Shown here one piece after another: positions 34,544-44,142 of a DNA stretch of 64,000 nucleotides (position 1 is the stretch's first letter; each line of letters opens with the position of its first letter). Origin of the DNA: Coprovicinus avistercoris (GTDB lineage Bacteria; Actinomycetota; Coriobacteriia; Coriobacteriales; Atopobiaceae); assembly GCA_018714895.1 (NCBI GenBank), contig DVMQ01000006.1:1-64000 (forward strand), read 5' to 3'. A model generated the notes under the pieces. That model searched no databases, was not told the DNA's origin, and saw nothing but the letters and a program-made list of their open reading frames with translations. A program made the translations under genes and the position numbers.

Positions 34544-36072
34544 CAGCAACTAGTTCCGTTGCTACTCATGAAACTATGACTGAGGCCGATACACTGCATG
34601 AGGAATGCGGTGTATTTGGCGTATGGGCACCTGGACGTGATGTTGCACGACTCACGTATTTTGGTCTTTTTGCCCTACAACATCGTGGTCAAGAATCAGC
34701 GGGTATTGCTGTGGGAGATGGCGCCACCGTTCTTGTCCGCAAAGACCTTGGCCTTGTGAGCCAAGTTTTTTCTGATGCTGATCTTTCTGCGCTTCCTGGT
34801 CATGTTGCAGTTGGACATGTGCGCTATGGAACCTCAGGAGCTAAAAGCTGGGAAGCGGCTCAGCCGCATCTTTCCACTATTGGCGAGGTAATTGTTGCGC
34901 TTGCTCATAATGGAACGCTTGTAAACTCAGATGATCTCAGGCGTCAACTCATTGAGTTGGGAATTCCTTTCCGTTCTAATACAGACTCCGAAGTGGCGGC
35001 TAAGCTCATTGGCTACTTTACCGAGAAAACCGGTCATCTCCGTGAAGGTATAGCTGCCGCTATGCGCAGAATAGAAGGCGGCTATGCCATGGCATTGGTT
35101 CGCGAGAATGCTCTGTATGCATTTCGCGATCCTAACGGTATTCGTCCTTTGGTCCTTGGAAAGCTTGAGGCAACTGAAGAGGCATCTGAGGGTTGGGTAG
35201 TTGCAAGCGAAACGTGTGCTCTTGATATTGTGGGTGCAACATTCGTTCGTGAAATAACGCCTGGTGAGATCATTCGTCTCTCTGATGATGGCATTGTAAC
35301 GTGCCGTGGTGTGCCGCAGCGTATGCCTGCAAACTGCATCTTTGAGCACGTGTATTTTGCCCGTCCTGATTCTGTAAAAGACGGCTCTTCCTTTTACGCC
35401 ATGCGCTATGCCATGGGGCGTCGTTTGGCACATGAGGCACCAGTAGATGCAGATCTGGTTATTGGCGTGCCGGATTCAGGCATGCCTCCTGCAGAAGGAT
35501 TTGCTCACGAACTAGGGCTTCCTTTTGGCGAAGGACTCATTAAAAACAGGTATGTAGCACGCACCTTTATTCAGCCCACACAGGAGCTGAGAAGTCGCGG
35601 TGTACGTATGAAGCTCAACGCGCTTCCAGATAACGTTGCTGGTAAACGTATTGTTATGGTGGATGATTCCATTGTTCGTGGTACGACGTCGATGCAAATT
35701 GTCCGGATGCTACGCGATGCAGGCGCTACCGAGGTTCATGTCCGTATTAACTCGCCGGAAGTTACCTGGCCATGCTTTTACGGCATCGATACCGATACGC
35801 AAGATCAGCTCATTTCAGCCAACATGGATCTCGAGGGTATCCGTGAGTTTATTGGCGCTGACTCTCTTGCATTTCTCTCGGTTGAAGGCCTGCTCAACTG
35901 TGTTCCTATGAACGGCTATTGTACGGCGTGCTTTACGGGAGAATATCCAGTAGAGATTCCGGCAAGTTTCTCGTCCGGTAAGTTCTGCGAGGGATATACT
36001 CCACGCAATCTTGGTTTGTCGCGTGCTGATATAAAAATGGGAATAGGCGGCATAACTGCCGAAAATAACTAA
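34540..36072 (+). CDS. purF: Amidophosphoribosyltransferase
   Basis: 510 aa. First committed step of purine synthesis, PRPP to phosphoribosylamine. After a ~22-residue leader comes ECGVFGVW with the N-terminal nucleophile Cys (probably exposed by processing). Glutaminase motifs GLFALQHRGQESAGIAV and VGHVRYGTSG follow. The PRPP loop is RIVMVDDSIVRGTTS (about 367-381). Four C-terminal cysteines (for example GYCTACFTGEYP) suggest the Fe-S cluster form of B. subtilis type. GTG at 34540 follows GGGAGAGG and overlaps the sortase stop; ATG at 34576 is possible. Confidence 0.95.
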   Translation: MTATSSVATHETMTEADTLHEECGVFGVWAPGRDVARLTYFGLFALQHRGQESAGIAVGDGATVLVRKDLGLVSQVFSDADLSALPGHVAVGHVRYGTSGAKSWEAAQPHLSTIGEVIVALAHNGTLVNSDDLRRQLIELGIPFRSNTDSEVAAKLIGYFTEKTGHLREGIAAAMRRIEGGYAMALVRENALYAFRDPNGIRPLVLGKLEATEEASEGWVVASETCALDIVGATFVREITPGEIIRLSDDGIVTCRGVPQRMPANCIFEHVYFARPDSVKDGSSFYAMRYAMGRRLAHEAPVDADLVIGVPDSGMPPAEGFAHELGLPFGEGLIKNRYVARTFIQPTQELRSRGVRMKLNALPDNVAGKRIVMVDDSIVRGTTSMQIVRMLRDAGATEVHVRINSPEVTWPCFYGIDTDTQDQLISANMDLEGIREFIGADSLAFLSVEGLLNCVPMNGYCTACFTGEYPVEIPASFSSGKFCEGYTPRNLGLSRADIKMGIGGITAENN

Positions 36073-36090
36073 CGCTTGGGAAGGGGATCC

Positions 36091-37227
36091 ATGAGCGATA
36101 CAACCCAACAGCTTACCTATGCTGACGCGGGAGTGGATACTGCAGAAGGCGCACGTGCTGTAGACGCCATTCGTTCGATGGTAGCTTCTACAAATCGCCC
36201 CGAGGTTATTGGTGGTATTGGTGGCTTTGGTGGGCTGTTCTCAGCTGCTAAATTAAAAGAGATGGATGACCCAGTTCTTATCTCCGGAACTGATGGCGTA
36301 GGCACAAAGCTCGCTTTAGCTCAGCTGCTCGATCGCCATGAAACTGTGGGTCAAGATCTCGTTGCTATGTGTGTAAACGATATTTTGGCGTCTGGCGCAG
36401 AGCCCCTTTTCTTCCTTGATTATGTGGCCATTGGTCATCTTGAAGCAGATCGTATGGCAAAAATTGTGAGCGGTATTGCCGAAGGGTGCCGTCTGGCTGG
36501 CTGTGCGCTTGTTGGTGGAGAGATGGCTGAGCACCCGGGCGTTATGCGTGCTGACGATTATGATTTGGCAGGCTTTGCAGTCGGTGCCGTTGATCGTGCT
36601 CGTATGCTTGATCCTGAAACAGTTCGCCCAGGCGATGTGATTTTTGGCTTGGCATCAACAGGTGTTCATTCCAATGGTTATTCGCTCGTGCGCCGTGTGC
36701 TCGGCGTAGATGGTCTTGTGCCGGGAACACCCGAGGCTGAGGAATGCCGCGGTAAGCTCGAGGCGTTTGATGAGAATCTCGGCGAATCTATGGCAGATGC
36801 TGTGATGAAGCCAACACGTATTTATGTGAAGCCTATTCTTCAGGCTCTTGCAGCAGGAACTCCGATAAAGGCTCTTGCTCATATTACCGGTGGCGGCATT
36901 TCGGAAAACCTCGATCGTGCTCTTCCCGATACGGTGGACGCCATTGTCGATCGTACGATTGAAGCTGGCACAGGAGATGCTCCTGGAGTAGCTGCAACAT
37001 TTGCTTGGGATGTTCCGCCTGTCATTTCTGAGATCTGCCGTCGTGCCAATCTTTCTCCGAATGAGGCATGCAAGACCTTCAATATGGGTGTTGGTCTCTG
37101 CATTATCTGTGCGCCGGAAGATGCTGATGCGGTTCGCAGCGAGCTTGAGGGCCTCGGTGAAAAGCCTTTTGTTGTTGGCACGTGTGTTGAGGGTACAGGT
37201 CAGGTTCGTTACGCAGATCAGATGTAA
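36091..37227 (+). CDS. purM: Phosphoribosylformylglycinamidine cyclo-ligase
   Basis: About 378 aa, longer at the N-terminus than the ~345 usual. Makes aminoimidazole ribonucleotide with ATP. Conserved GGFGGLF, LISGTDGVGTKLALAQ, CVNDILASGAEPLFFLDY, LVGGEMAEHPGVM and HITGGGISENLDRALP. ATG at 36091 follows AAGGGG; an in-frame TTG at 36076 lies upstream. 18 bp after purF, 38 bp before purN. Confidence 0.95.
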   Translation: MSDTTQQLTYADAGVDTAEGARAVDAIRSMVASTNRPEVIGGIGGFGGLFSAAKLKEMDDPVLISGTDGVGTKLALAQLLDRHETVGQDLVAMCVNDILASGAEPLFFLDYVAIGHLEADRMAKIVSGIAEGCRLAGCALVGGEMAEHPGVMRADDYDLAGFAVGAVDRARMLDPETVRPGDVIFGLASTGVHSNGYSLVRRVLGVDGLVPGTPEAEECRGKLEAFDENLGESMADAVMKPTRIYVKPILQALAAGTPIKALAHITGGGISENLDRALPDTVDAIVDRTIEAGTGDAPGVAATFAWDVPPVISEICRRANLSPNEACKTFNMGVGLCIICAPEDADAVRSELEGLGEKPFVVGTCVEGTGQVRYADQM

Positions 37228-37265
37228 AAACTGCTGGTAAACACTTAGTTTAATTGGGAGATCCG

Positions 37266-37964
37266 ATGGAGAGCAGCAACGAAAAGTTTTGTTTGGGGAC
37301 GTGTGGCAATGATTTGCAGCAGCGCATTGCTGCTAAACGTTCTGAAGGGGATATGAGTCCACTTCGCTTGGGTGTGTTGCTCTCCGGAAGCGGTACAAAT
37401 CTTCAGGCTATTATCGATGCAATTGCCGCAGAGAAAATCAATGCACGTGTAGAACTTGTCATTAGTAGTCGTGCGGATGCCTATGGTCTTATTCGCGCCA
37501 AGGAAGCTCATATTCCAACGCTTACTATTGCTCGCGAACTCTATAAAGAGCCTATCATTGCTGACCAAGTTATTGCGGCAGAGCTTAAACAGCATGATGT
37601 TGACTACGTCATCATGGCGGGATATATGCGCAAGGTGCATGAGCCAGTTTTGCTAGGATTCCCTGATCGTGTTGTAAACATTCATCCAGCTCTCCTTCCA
37701 AGTTTTCAAGGGGCACACGGAATTGATGATGCCTATGCTCGTGGAGTAAAGATAACGGGCGTCACTGTTCATTTTGCAAATGCGGTTTATGACCAAGGCC
37801 CCATCATTGCTCAAGAGGCCGTTCGTATTGAAGAGGGTATGACGCGCGACGAGCTTGAAACCGCAATTCATGAGGTTGAGCACGTGCTTTATCCGCGGGT
37901 TATCGAGCTGCTTGCTGAGGGCCGTGTTCAGGTTGATGCCGATGGGCGGGTATCTATCGCCTAG
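37266..37964 (+). CDS. purN: Phosphoribosylglycinamide formyltransferase
   Basis: About 232 aa from ATG 37266 (GGGAG site), or 203 aa from ATG 37353, which also has a GAAGGGG site and gives the family-typical start MSPLRLGVLLSGSGTN. Transfers the formyl group from 10-formyl-THF to GAR. Active-site motifs: IVMAGYMRK-like VDYVIMAGYMRKV, NIHPALLPSFQGAHG (His) and GVTVHFANAVYDQGPII (Asp). End of the purE-srtB-purF-purM-purN series; convergent with the next gene by 11 bp without an evident terminator. Confidence 0.94.
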   Translation: MESSNEKFCLGTCGNDLQQRIAAKRSEGDMSPLRLGVLLSGSGTNLQAIIDAIAAEKINARVELVISSRADAYGLIRAKEAHIPTLTIARELYKEPIIADQVIAAELKQHDVDYVIMAGYMRKVHEPVLLGFPDRVVNIHPALLPSFQGAHGIDDAYARGVKITGVTVHFANAVYDQGPIIAQEAVRIEEGMTRDELETAIHEVEHVLYPRVIELLAEGRVQVDADGRVSIA

Positions 37965-37975
37965 CGTTTGATAGG

Positions 37976-39151
37976 TTATCGACGTTTAAGAATCCCCACC
38001 GTCTCTGCATGGGAAGTGTGGGGAAACATATCCACCACGGTAAGGCGTTCCAAGACGTATCCGTGGCTGAGCAAGAGCTCTATATCACGGCGCTGTGTTG
38101 TTGGATTACAAGAGATATATACGATACGCTCGGGAACGAGACGTGCCGCACCCTCGAGGAACTCTGGCGTTGAACCGGCGCGTGGAGGATCCATAACGAT
38201 AACGTCAAACCCTTCACGTCCTTGTCGAGCATCGCGCATGTATGCTGTTGCATCAGCATGTAAGAAGCGACAGCGATCATCAAGATGATTGAGACGAGCA
38301 TTTGCGCGTGCATCTCCAACAGCACCGTCAACCTGCTCCACGCCTACTACCTCAATGTCCTGTTGGAGACGGGCAGCACAGATGCCTATGGTGCCAATGC
38401 CGCAATAGGCATCAAGCAGGCGCATGCCTGGCTTGAGTTGCGCTCCTTCGATTGCAAGTGAATACAGGTGCTCTGTTTGCTCGGGATTTGTCTGATAAAA
38501 GGACGTTGGCCCCATCTCAAAGACGCACCCAAGAAGTTTGTCACGCATTCTTCCTCTACCAAAGAGTGGATGCGTTTCATGTCCCAAGATGGCGTTTGTC
38601 TTACGCGTATTTACGTTTTGTGCAAGAGCAGTCACCTGAGGGGCGAACTTACGAATACGCCTGAGCAACTCGTTAGGATGGCGAATATCGCGTCCGTTGG
38701 TAACAAGCGTAAGTAAGCATTCATTCGTTTTCCAACCTACGCGTACAACAGCATGGCGCAAAAAACCTCTACCGCGATCTTCGTCATAGGCAGGAATGCG
38801 CAGATCACCTGCAATGCGGGCAACAGCTCCAAGTATTTTGCGGGCGCCTGGTGCTTCTACTAAACAGGATGAGCAGGGCACGATGCGATGGGTACCGCGT
38901 GCATAAAATCCAGAACGCACACTACCCCGAGCTCCAGGAGCAAAGGGCGTGGCGGCTTTATGCCGGTATCCCAAAGGTGTTTTCATACCAACTGGATCAG
39001 GAAATTCCACCTTGTTCCATCCGGGCAAATCAGAAAAGAGGTCTTCAACTGCCTGGCGTTTCCTTTTAAGCTGGATGGGGTAAGGAACCGCTAACCATTC
39101 ACAACCTCCGCAAGAACGGGCAATGGGACAGGTATATGTTTTGTAGCCCAT
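37976..39151 (-). CDS. RlmD/TrmA-family 23S rRNA (uracil-C5) methyltransferase
   Basis: 391 aa. An Fe-S binding pattern at the N-terminus, CPIARSCGGC (about residues 8-17) and a later CSSC, marks the RumA/RlmCD group. The SAM-binding region is LDAYCGIGTIGICAA; motif IV is VMDPPRAGSTPE; the catalytic Cys lies in YISCNPTT. It probably makes m5U at 23S position 1939 or 747. No TRAM domain is seen at the N-terminus, which is short. The start at 39151 lacks a strong ribosome site but gives a sensible N-terminus. Position-specificity is not decidable here. Confidence 0.87.
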   Translation of the reverse strand: MGYKTYTCPIARSCGGCEWLAVPYPIQLKRKRQAVEDLFSDLPGWNKVEFPDPVGMKTPLGYRHKAATPFAPGARGSVRSGFYARGTHRIVPCSSCLVEAPGARKILGAVARIAGDLRIPAYDEDRGRGFLRHAVVRVGWKTNECLLTLVTNGRDIRHPNELLRRIRKFAPQVTALAQNVNTRKTNAILGHETHPLFGRGRMRDKLLGCVFEMGPTSFYQTNPEQTEHLYSLAIEGAQLKPGMRLLDAYCGIGTIGICAARLQQDIEVVGVEQVDGAVGDARANARLNHLDDRCRFLHADATAYMRDARQGREGFDVIVMDPPRAGSTPEFLEGAARLVPERIVYISCNPTTQRRDIELLLSHGYVLERLTVVDMFPHTSHAETVGILKRR

Positions 39152-39305
39152 AGAGGTATCCCTTTCTTACGGTTTGTTAAAACATCAAGCACACTATGGA
39201 TTACAGCTATTGTGCCATGTTCAGAATACTGACGTGGTACGGTAGTACCGTTGGTTTAATAGCTTAGCGAGAAACTCTTTTCATAGCACGGACGAAGGAA
39301 CCTCT

Positions 39306-40292
39306 ATGACACAGAAACGGCGTATAGGCATTGTTGGTGTTGGTCATGTTGGCGCACATGTCGCAAATGCCCTTCTTATGCAAGGACTGGCAGATGAACT
39401 GTATCTTTGCGATATAGCCGAAAAACGCTTGGCTTCTGAGGTCCAAGATCTTCTTGATGCAATGTCGCTCTATCCAACAAATTGTTCGATCATAAATTGT
39501 GGGGTGGCATACGAACGCCTTGCAGCGTGCGACATTATTGTTAATGCGGCAGGTGATATTACCGCCTCTCTTACAAATCGAGACGGTGAACTTGAGGTTA
39601 CCGTTGAGATAGTTCGCACGTATGTTGAGCGTATTACCAAAGCTGGTTTTGATGGTGTGTGGGTTACCATTTCAAATCCCTGCGATGTTATAGCTGCCGA
39701 GGTTTGGACGCTTGCCGGATGTGATCCTCGTCGTGTGGTCGGTACCGGCACCGGGCTTGATTCTGTGCGCCTGCGCCATGCAATTGCAAATAAATGCCAG
39801 GTAGATCAGCGTTCTATAAATGCAGATATGTATGGAGAGCATGGCTTTTCTCAGTTTGCCGCATGGTCACAAGTACACATTGGGGGCAGATCGTTAGACA
39901 GTTTGGCACAAGAATCCCCCCAGCTTTTTTCGTTTGATCTTGCTGAGACGGAAAAAGACGCACGATATGGTGGGTATGTCACTATGTCGGGAAAGCAATG
40001 CACTGAGTATGCCATCGCCATGATTGCTGCCCAGCTTGTTCGTGCCATAAGCTCTAACGCTCATCTTATTGTTCCGTGTTCCACGCTTCTTACGGGAGAG
40101 CTGCATGAGCACAATGTTTTTGCAAGCTTGCCTTGCATGATCGGAGAAAAGGGAATTGAGATGGTGCTCACTCCCGATCTCAATGAGGCGGAACGAAAAG
40201 CTTTCCATGCCTCATGCGATCATATTCGAGACAATATCGAGCGCATTCCGTGGCTTGCAGAGGCATTTCATACGGCGCTTAGCCATCTGTAA
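39306..40292 (+). CDS. L-2-hydroxyacid dehydrogenase (hydroxyisocaproate dehydrogenase-like)
   Basis: 328 aa. Lactate/malate dehydrogenase fold: GIVGVGHVGAHVANAL dinucleotide loop, DELYLCDI, VTISNPCDVI, GTGTGLDSVRLR, and the catalytic His in YGEHGFSQFAAWS. The last motif is GEHGDS in lactate dehydrogenases; here the Asp is Phe. The substrate loop (AGDITASLTNRDGEL) is also unlike LDH and closer, from memory, to L-2-hydroxyisocaproate dehydrogenases. It likely reduces a branched or aromatic 2-oxoacid with NADH. AAGGAACC precedes the ATG. Confidence 0.8.
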   Translation: MTQKRRIGIVGVGHVGAHVANALLMQGLADELYLCDIAEKRLASEVQDLLDAMSLYPTNCSIINCGVAYERLAACDIIVNAAGDITASLTNRDGELEVTVEIVRTYVERITKAGFDGVWVTISNPCDVIAAEVWTLAGCDPRRVVGTGTGLDSVRLRHAIANKCQVDQRSINADMYGEHGFSQFAAWSQVHIGGRSLDSLAQESPQLFSFDLAETEKDARYGGYVTMSGKQCTEYAIAMIAAQLVRAISSNAHLIVPCSTLLTGELHEHNVFASLPCMIGEKGIEMVLTPDLNEAERKAFHASCDHIRDNIERIPWLAEAFHTALSHL

Positions 40293-40484
40293 ATACAGCT
40301 TTTCTCTCCGATTTATGTGCCCTCCCGCCTCTGCACCCTCCGCCGCCCGATAAGTAGTCATGTATATGCCTCGTCATGGGTAGAGTGAGGTCACGCGAGC
40401 AATACCGCGATGCGTATGTTCGTTAAATCGTGCCCTTCGCACAGAGCGATTGTTTTGTGCGAGCCAACATCTGAGGAGGCATGC

Positions 40485-42545
40485 ATGGGTGAGACAAGCA
40501 AAGTAAAGAATGTGGTTCTCGTCGGCCAAGGTGGCGTGGGCAAGACCATGCTGGCCGAGGCAATGCTCCATCTTTCAGGACGCACAACACGCCTTGGTGG
40601 CCATGCAGGGACTAAGCCCACGCTGGATTATGACGAGCAAGAAACCAAGCGTTCGTTCTCTATCTCGACCTCAATTGCGCCGGTTATCTGGAACGGCGTT
40701 CGACTGAATGTGTTGGATGCTCCGTGCTATCCCGATTTTGTTGGCGACGCATATGCGGCTATGAGCGCATGTGAAACAGCCCTCTTCATGGTCGATGCTG
40801 CTGAGGGTGCACAAACCACCACAACTCGTCTTTGGTATGCCGCCGAAGACCTTTCACTTTCACGTGCCATCTTTGTAAATCGTATCGATAAAAGCGAGAC
40901 TCCATATAGCGACGTGCTTGATGGCTTGCGCGAGCGCTTTGGCAACCGACTGGGCGTTGTTACCTTGCCTTGGGGTGTGGGTCCAGACTTCCGCGGTGTT
41001 ATCGATATTCTCCATATGAAGGCGCGTCATCTGGAGGATGGAAAACCGGTCGACGAAGATATTCCTGAGGACTATATCGAGATGGCACAACAGGCGCGCG
41101 ATGAGCTGTGCGAACTTGTTGTTGAAGCCGATGATGAGCTTATGCTCAAGTATCTCGACGGTGGTCAGCTCACTCAGGAAGAGCTGGAAGGCCTTATGCA
41201 TAAGGCTATTTGCGAGCGCATTTTTATTCCGGTATTTGCCGGCTCATGCGTTCGTGAAGAGGGCGTTATTTCCTTCATGAACAGTGTTGCTGAATACTTC
41301 CCCGAGCCTGTTGACTTTGGTCCGGTACCCCTGGTCAATGGCGAAAAGCTCAATATCGATCCGGGCGATGACCGTCCTGTTGTATTTGTCTTCAAATCGC
41401 TCAATGATCCGCAGATGGGTCGTCTCTCGTTTATTAAAGTCTTGGCCGGAACTATTAAGCCTGGTCTCGAGCTTGTGTGTGCTCGCACACGCAAATCCGA
41501 GCGCTTGGCACACCTGTATCTCATGTGTGGTCGCGAGACCAGCGATATGGCTTCCGCCTCAGCGGGCGATATCGTAGTTGTGCCGAAGCTCGACGTCATG
41601 ACAGGCGATACACTCTCTGTTACCGGCAAGGTTGAGGCAGCCGCTTTCCGCTTCCCCAACTCTCTGTATCGTATTGCCATTGAGCCTGATAAGCGCGGAA
41701 CGGAAGACAAGCTTTATACCTTCCTTGAGAAGAGCTGCGATGCTGATCCCACCATGTCGGTTACGCATGATGAGGAAACCGGACAAACCGTTATTTCTGC
41801 TATTGGTGAGGCACAGGTTTCCGTTTTGCTCGATCGCCTGGAAGATCGTTCAGGCATTACAGCACATACGGTGCCACTGCGTATTCCTTATCGTGAGACC
41901 ATTCGTAGAACTGCAAGCGCACAAGGTCGCCACAAGAAGCAAACGGGCGGTGCTGGTCAGTACGGAGATTGCTGGCTGCGCCTGGAGCCAAACCCTGGTG
42001 CTGGCTACGAATTTGTCGACGAGGTCGTAGGCGGTCACATTCCGCGCGGCTTTATTCCTGCCATCGACAAGGGCGTACAAGAGACCATGCGCGAAGGTGT
42101 GCTTGCCGGCTATCCCATGATTGATATCAAAGTTGCTGTTTATGATGGCTCGTATCATCCGGTCGACTCCAACGAGATGGCATTCAAGACAGCGGCGCGC
42201 ATCGGCTTCCAAAAGGCAGTGGCACAGGCCGAGCCAGTGCTGCTTGAGCCTATGGCTCACATGGAGATTACCGTTCCGGATAGCTATGCCGGATCCATCA
42301 TGGGTGATGTTTCGGCTTCGCGTGGACGCGTAGAAGGTATGGATGCAACTGATAAGGGCCAGACCAAGATTTCGGCAACGGTTCCACTGGCAGAAGTTAC
42401 CGATTACGCAACACGCCTGCGTTCGCTGTCCCGTGGTACTGGTGAATTTACACTTGAGATTTCAGGCTATGAGCAAGTTCCTCACAATGTGCAAGAGCGC
42501 CTTGCCAATGAATATGCAGAGCGCCGCGCTGCAGGTGGAAAGTAG
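40485..42545 (+). CDS. EF-G-like GTPase (divergent EF-G paralogue)
   Basis: About 686 aa, full EF-G domain set (G, II, III, IV, V; for example GRHKKQTGGAGQYGDCWLRLEP in domain IV). The G motifs are altered: P-loop GQGGVGKT lacks the usual His, G3 reads DAPCYPDF instead of DTPGHVDF, G4 is NRIDKSE. This matches the EF-G2-type paralogues of actinobacteria rather than the main translocase, which is probably elsewhere. ATG at 40485 follows GAGGAGGC; the frame extends to 40410. A strong terminator follows. Confidence 0.85.
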   Translation: MGETSKVKNVVLVGQGGVGKTMLAEAMLHLSGRTTRLGGHAGTKPTLDYDEQETKRSFSISTSIAPVIWNGVRLNVLDAPCYPDFVGDAYAAMSACETALFMVDAAEGAQTTTTRLWYAAEDLSLSRAIFVNRIDKSETPYSDVLDGLRERFGNRLGVVTLPWGVGPDFRGVIDILHMKARHLEDGKPVDEDIPEDYIEMAQQARDELCELVVEADDELMLKYLDGGQLTQEELEGLMHKAICERIFIPVFAGSCVREEGVISFMNSVAEYFPEPVDFGPVPLVNGEKLNIDPGDDRPVVFVFKSLNDPQMGRLSFIKVLAGTIKPGLELVCARTRKSERLAHLYLMCGRETSDMASASAGDIVVVPKLDVMTGDTLSVTGKVEAAAFRFPNSLYRIAIEPDKRGTEDKLYTFLEKSCDADPTMSVTHDEETGQTVISAIGEAQVSVLLDRLEDRSGITAHTVPLRIPYRETIRRTASAQGRHKKQTGGAGQYGDCWLRLEPNPGAGYEFVDEVVGGHIPRGFIPAIDKGVQETMREGVLAGYPMIDIKVAVYDGSYHPVDSNEMAFKTAARIGFQKAVAQAEPVLLEPMAHMEITVPDSYAGSIMGDVSASRGRVEGMDATDKGQTKISATVPLAEVTDYATRLRSLSRGTGEFTLEISGYEQVPHNVQERLANEYAERRAAGGK

Positions 42546-42597
42546 TCTGAAGACGCTGATATAGTGCTCCTGTGCATATATAGCGAAACGTTTGTGA

Positions 42598-42636
42598 GCG
42601 ACCAGGTCCACGCGACGTGCGTGCCTGGTCGCTTTA
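42598..42636 (+). terminator. Terminator after the EF-G paralogue
   Basis: 9-bp stem GCGACCAGG / CCTGGTCGC (42598-42606, 42624-42632), then TTTA. Confidence 0.65.
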
Positions 42637-42711
42637 TACTAAGGCAAAGAAGCACTGCCAAAACGGTGTGAGGCAGTGCGAGCTCGTAGTTACAACAAGG
42701 AGGAAACACAC

Positions 42712-43893
42712 ATGCTTACGGCACGTGAGGTTAAGCCTGACATCTGGTGGGTTGGTGGTATTGATTGGAACGAACGCATGTTCCACGGATACACCACTGA
42801 AGCAGGCATTACGTATAACGCCTATCTCATCATGGATGAGAAGATCACGCTTATCGATACGGTTAAACCCAAGTTTGCAGATGAGCTCATCCAGCGCATT
42901 TCTCAGATCGTAGATCCTTCCAAGATTGATGTTGTTATCACCAACCATGTGGAAATGGATCACTCGGGTGCTCTTCCGCGCATTCACGAGATTGCTCCAC
43001 AGGCTCAGATTTACGCTTCAAACCCACAGGGTGTAAAGGGTATTGCTGCTCACTATGGTATTGAGGCAATCGGTGTTAAGACGGGAGATTCTATCTCCAT
43101 TGGCCGTCGTACACTTACCTTTGTTCAGACGCCTATGGTTCACTGGCCAGACAACATGGTTACGTACTGCCCAGAGGATAAGATCCTCTTCTCGAATGAT
43201 GCCTTTGGCCAGCACTTCGCTTCATCCAAGCGCTTTGATGTTGAGAATGATATGAGCGAAGTTATGCACCAGGCTCGCAAGTATTATGCGAACATCGTTC
43301 AGCCTTACAGCATGCAGGCCAGCAAAGCCCTTGAGGTAGTAAAGGGCCTGGATCTTGAGGTAATCGCACCTTCACATGGCGTGATCTGGACTGAGCACAT
43401 TCCAGATATTCTTGCAGCCTATGAGGACTTTACTTCGGGCAAGGTAGAGGAAAAAGCCCTTATTGTGTATGACTCGATGTGGGAGTCCACAGCAAAGATG
43501 GCAAAGGCTATCTGCGAAGCCTTTATTGAGGAAGGCGTGCCGGCGCAGTATGTCGACCTTAAGCGTCGTCACGAGTCTGACATCATGACTGAGTTCCTCG
43601 ATGCCAAGTATATTTGCATTGGTTCCCCCACGCTTAACTCTCAGATGCTTCCTACCGTTGCAGGTTTCCTAACCTATATGCGCGGATTGTCTCCGAAGAA
43701 CGATCAGCGCGTTGGCCTTGCCTTTGGTAGCTATGGTTGGGCGCCGCTTGGTCCTAAGAATGTCGGTAAGGTGTTGGAGGAATGTGGTTTCCAGCTTCCC
43801 GTGGACACACTGACTCAGAATTGGATTCCGAGCCAAGAGGTGCTTGATGGTATCCAACAAACAGTTCGCACGATGATTGAGAACGCTCAATAA
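42712..43893 (+). CDS. Flavodiiron protein (FprA / A-type flavoprotein)
   Basis: 393 aa. N-terminal metallo-beta-lactamase domain with the di-iron ligands HxExDH in NHVEMDHSG (about residues 79-87), a further His in MVHWPDN and FSNDAFGQH. C-terminal flavodoxin domain binds FMN (ALIVYDSMWESTAKMAKAI, about 255-273; CIGSPTLNSQ). These enzymes reduce O2 to water or NO to N2O and protect anaerobes. GGAGG precedes the ATG. Terminator downstream. The electron donor is not encoded alongside, although an Fe-S protein gene follows. Confidence 0.94.
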   Translation: MLTAREVKPDIWWVGGIDWNERMFHGYTTEAGITYNAYLIMDEKITLIDTVKPKFADELIQRISQIVDPSKIDVVITNHVEMDHSGALPRIHEIAPQAQIYASNPQGVKGIAAHYGIEAIGVKTGDSISIGRRTLTFVQTPMVHWPDNMVTYCPEDKILFSNDAFGQHFASSKRFDVENDMSEVMHQARKYYANIVQPYSMQASKALEVVKGLDLEVIAPSHGVIWTEHIPDILAAYEDFTSGKVEEKALIVYDSMWESTAKMAKAICEAFIEEGVPAQYVDLKRRHESDIMTEFLDAKYICIGSPTLNSQMLPTVAGFLTYMRGLSPKNDQRVGLAFGSYGWAPLGPKNVGKVLEECGFQLPVDTLTQNWIPSQEVLDGIQQTVRTMIENAQ

Positions 43894-43924
43894 GAACTGA
43901 GAACATACGAATGTACGACAGACT

Positions 43925-43957
43925 GCGCGCAGGGCAAAAGCCTTGCGCGCGTTTTGT
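43925..43957 (+). terminator. Terminator after the flavodiiron gene
   Basis: 11-bp stem GCGCGCAGGGC / GCCTTGCGCGC with G-T pairing and a 4-nt loop, then GTTTTG. Confidence 0.75.
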
Positions 43958-44003
43958 TGTGGGGCAGTTATAACAAGGCATTAATGAACAATAATTGACG
44001 TTG

Positions 44004-44009
44004 TATAAT
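44004..44009 (+). promoter_or_regulatory. -10 element before the DUF362 gene
   Basis: Perfect TATAAT, with a poor -35 (TTAATG near 43981). The predicted start near 44016 lies ahead of the short leader frame at 44039. Confidence 0.45.
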
Positions 44010-44038
44010 TTATTTATTGATTGACGGAGGGGTCAGTC

Positions 44039-44071
44039 ATGGCCGCAGCCCACTTGAGCAGCGGCGTTTAG
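44039..44071 (+). CDS. Possible 10-aa leader peptide before the DUF362 gene
   Basis: ATG with GGAGGGG 7-8 nt upstream, 10 codons (MAAAHLSSGV) then TAG, ending 71 bp before the DUF362 start. Ribosome site strength suggests translation, but so short a frame can occur by chance. Confidence 0.3.
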   Translation: MAAAHLSSGV

Positions 44072-44142
44072 TCACGCAGCGGGAGCGCGCGCTGGTATTC
44101 ATGTTGCAGATGTATCCCAATGCGTTACAAGAAGGAGAGGCT

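Noticed and set aside
39235..39248. Short palindrome GGTAC-GGTA-GTACC before the hydroxyacid dehydrogenase gene
   Set aside because: Too short and isolated to call an operator.
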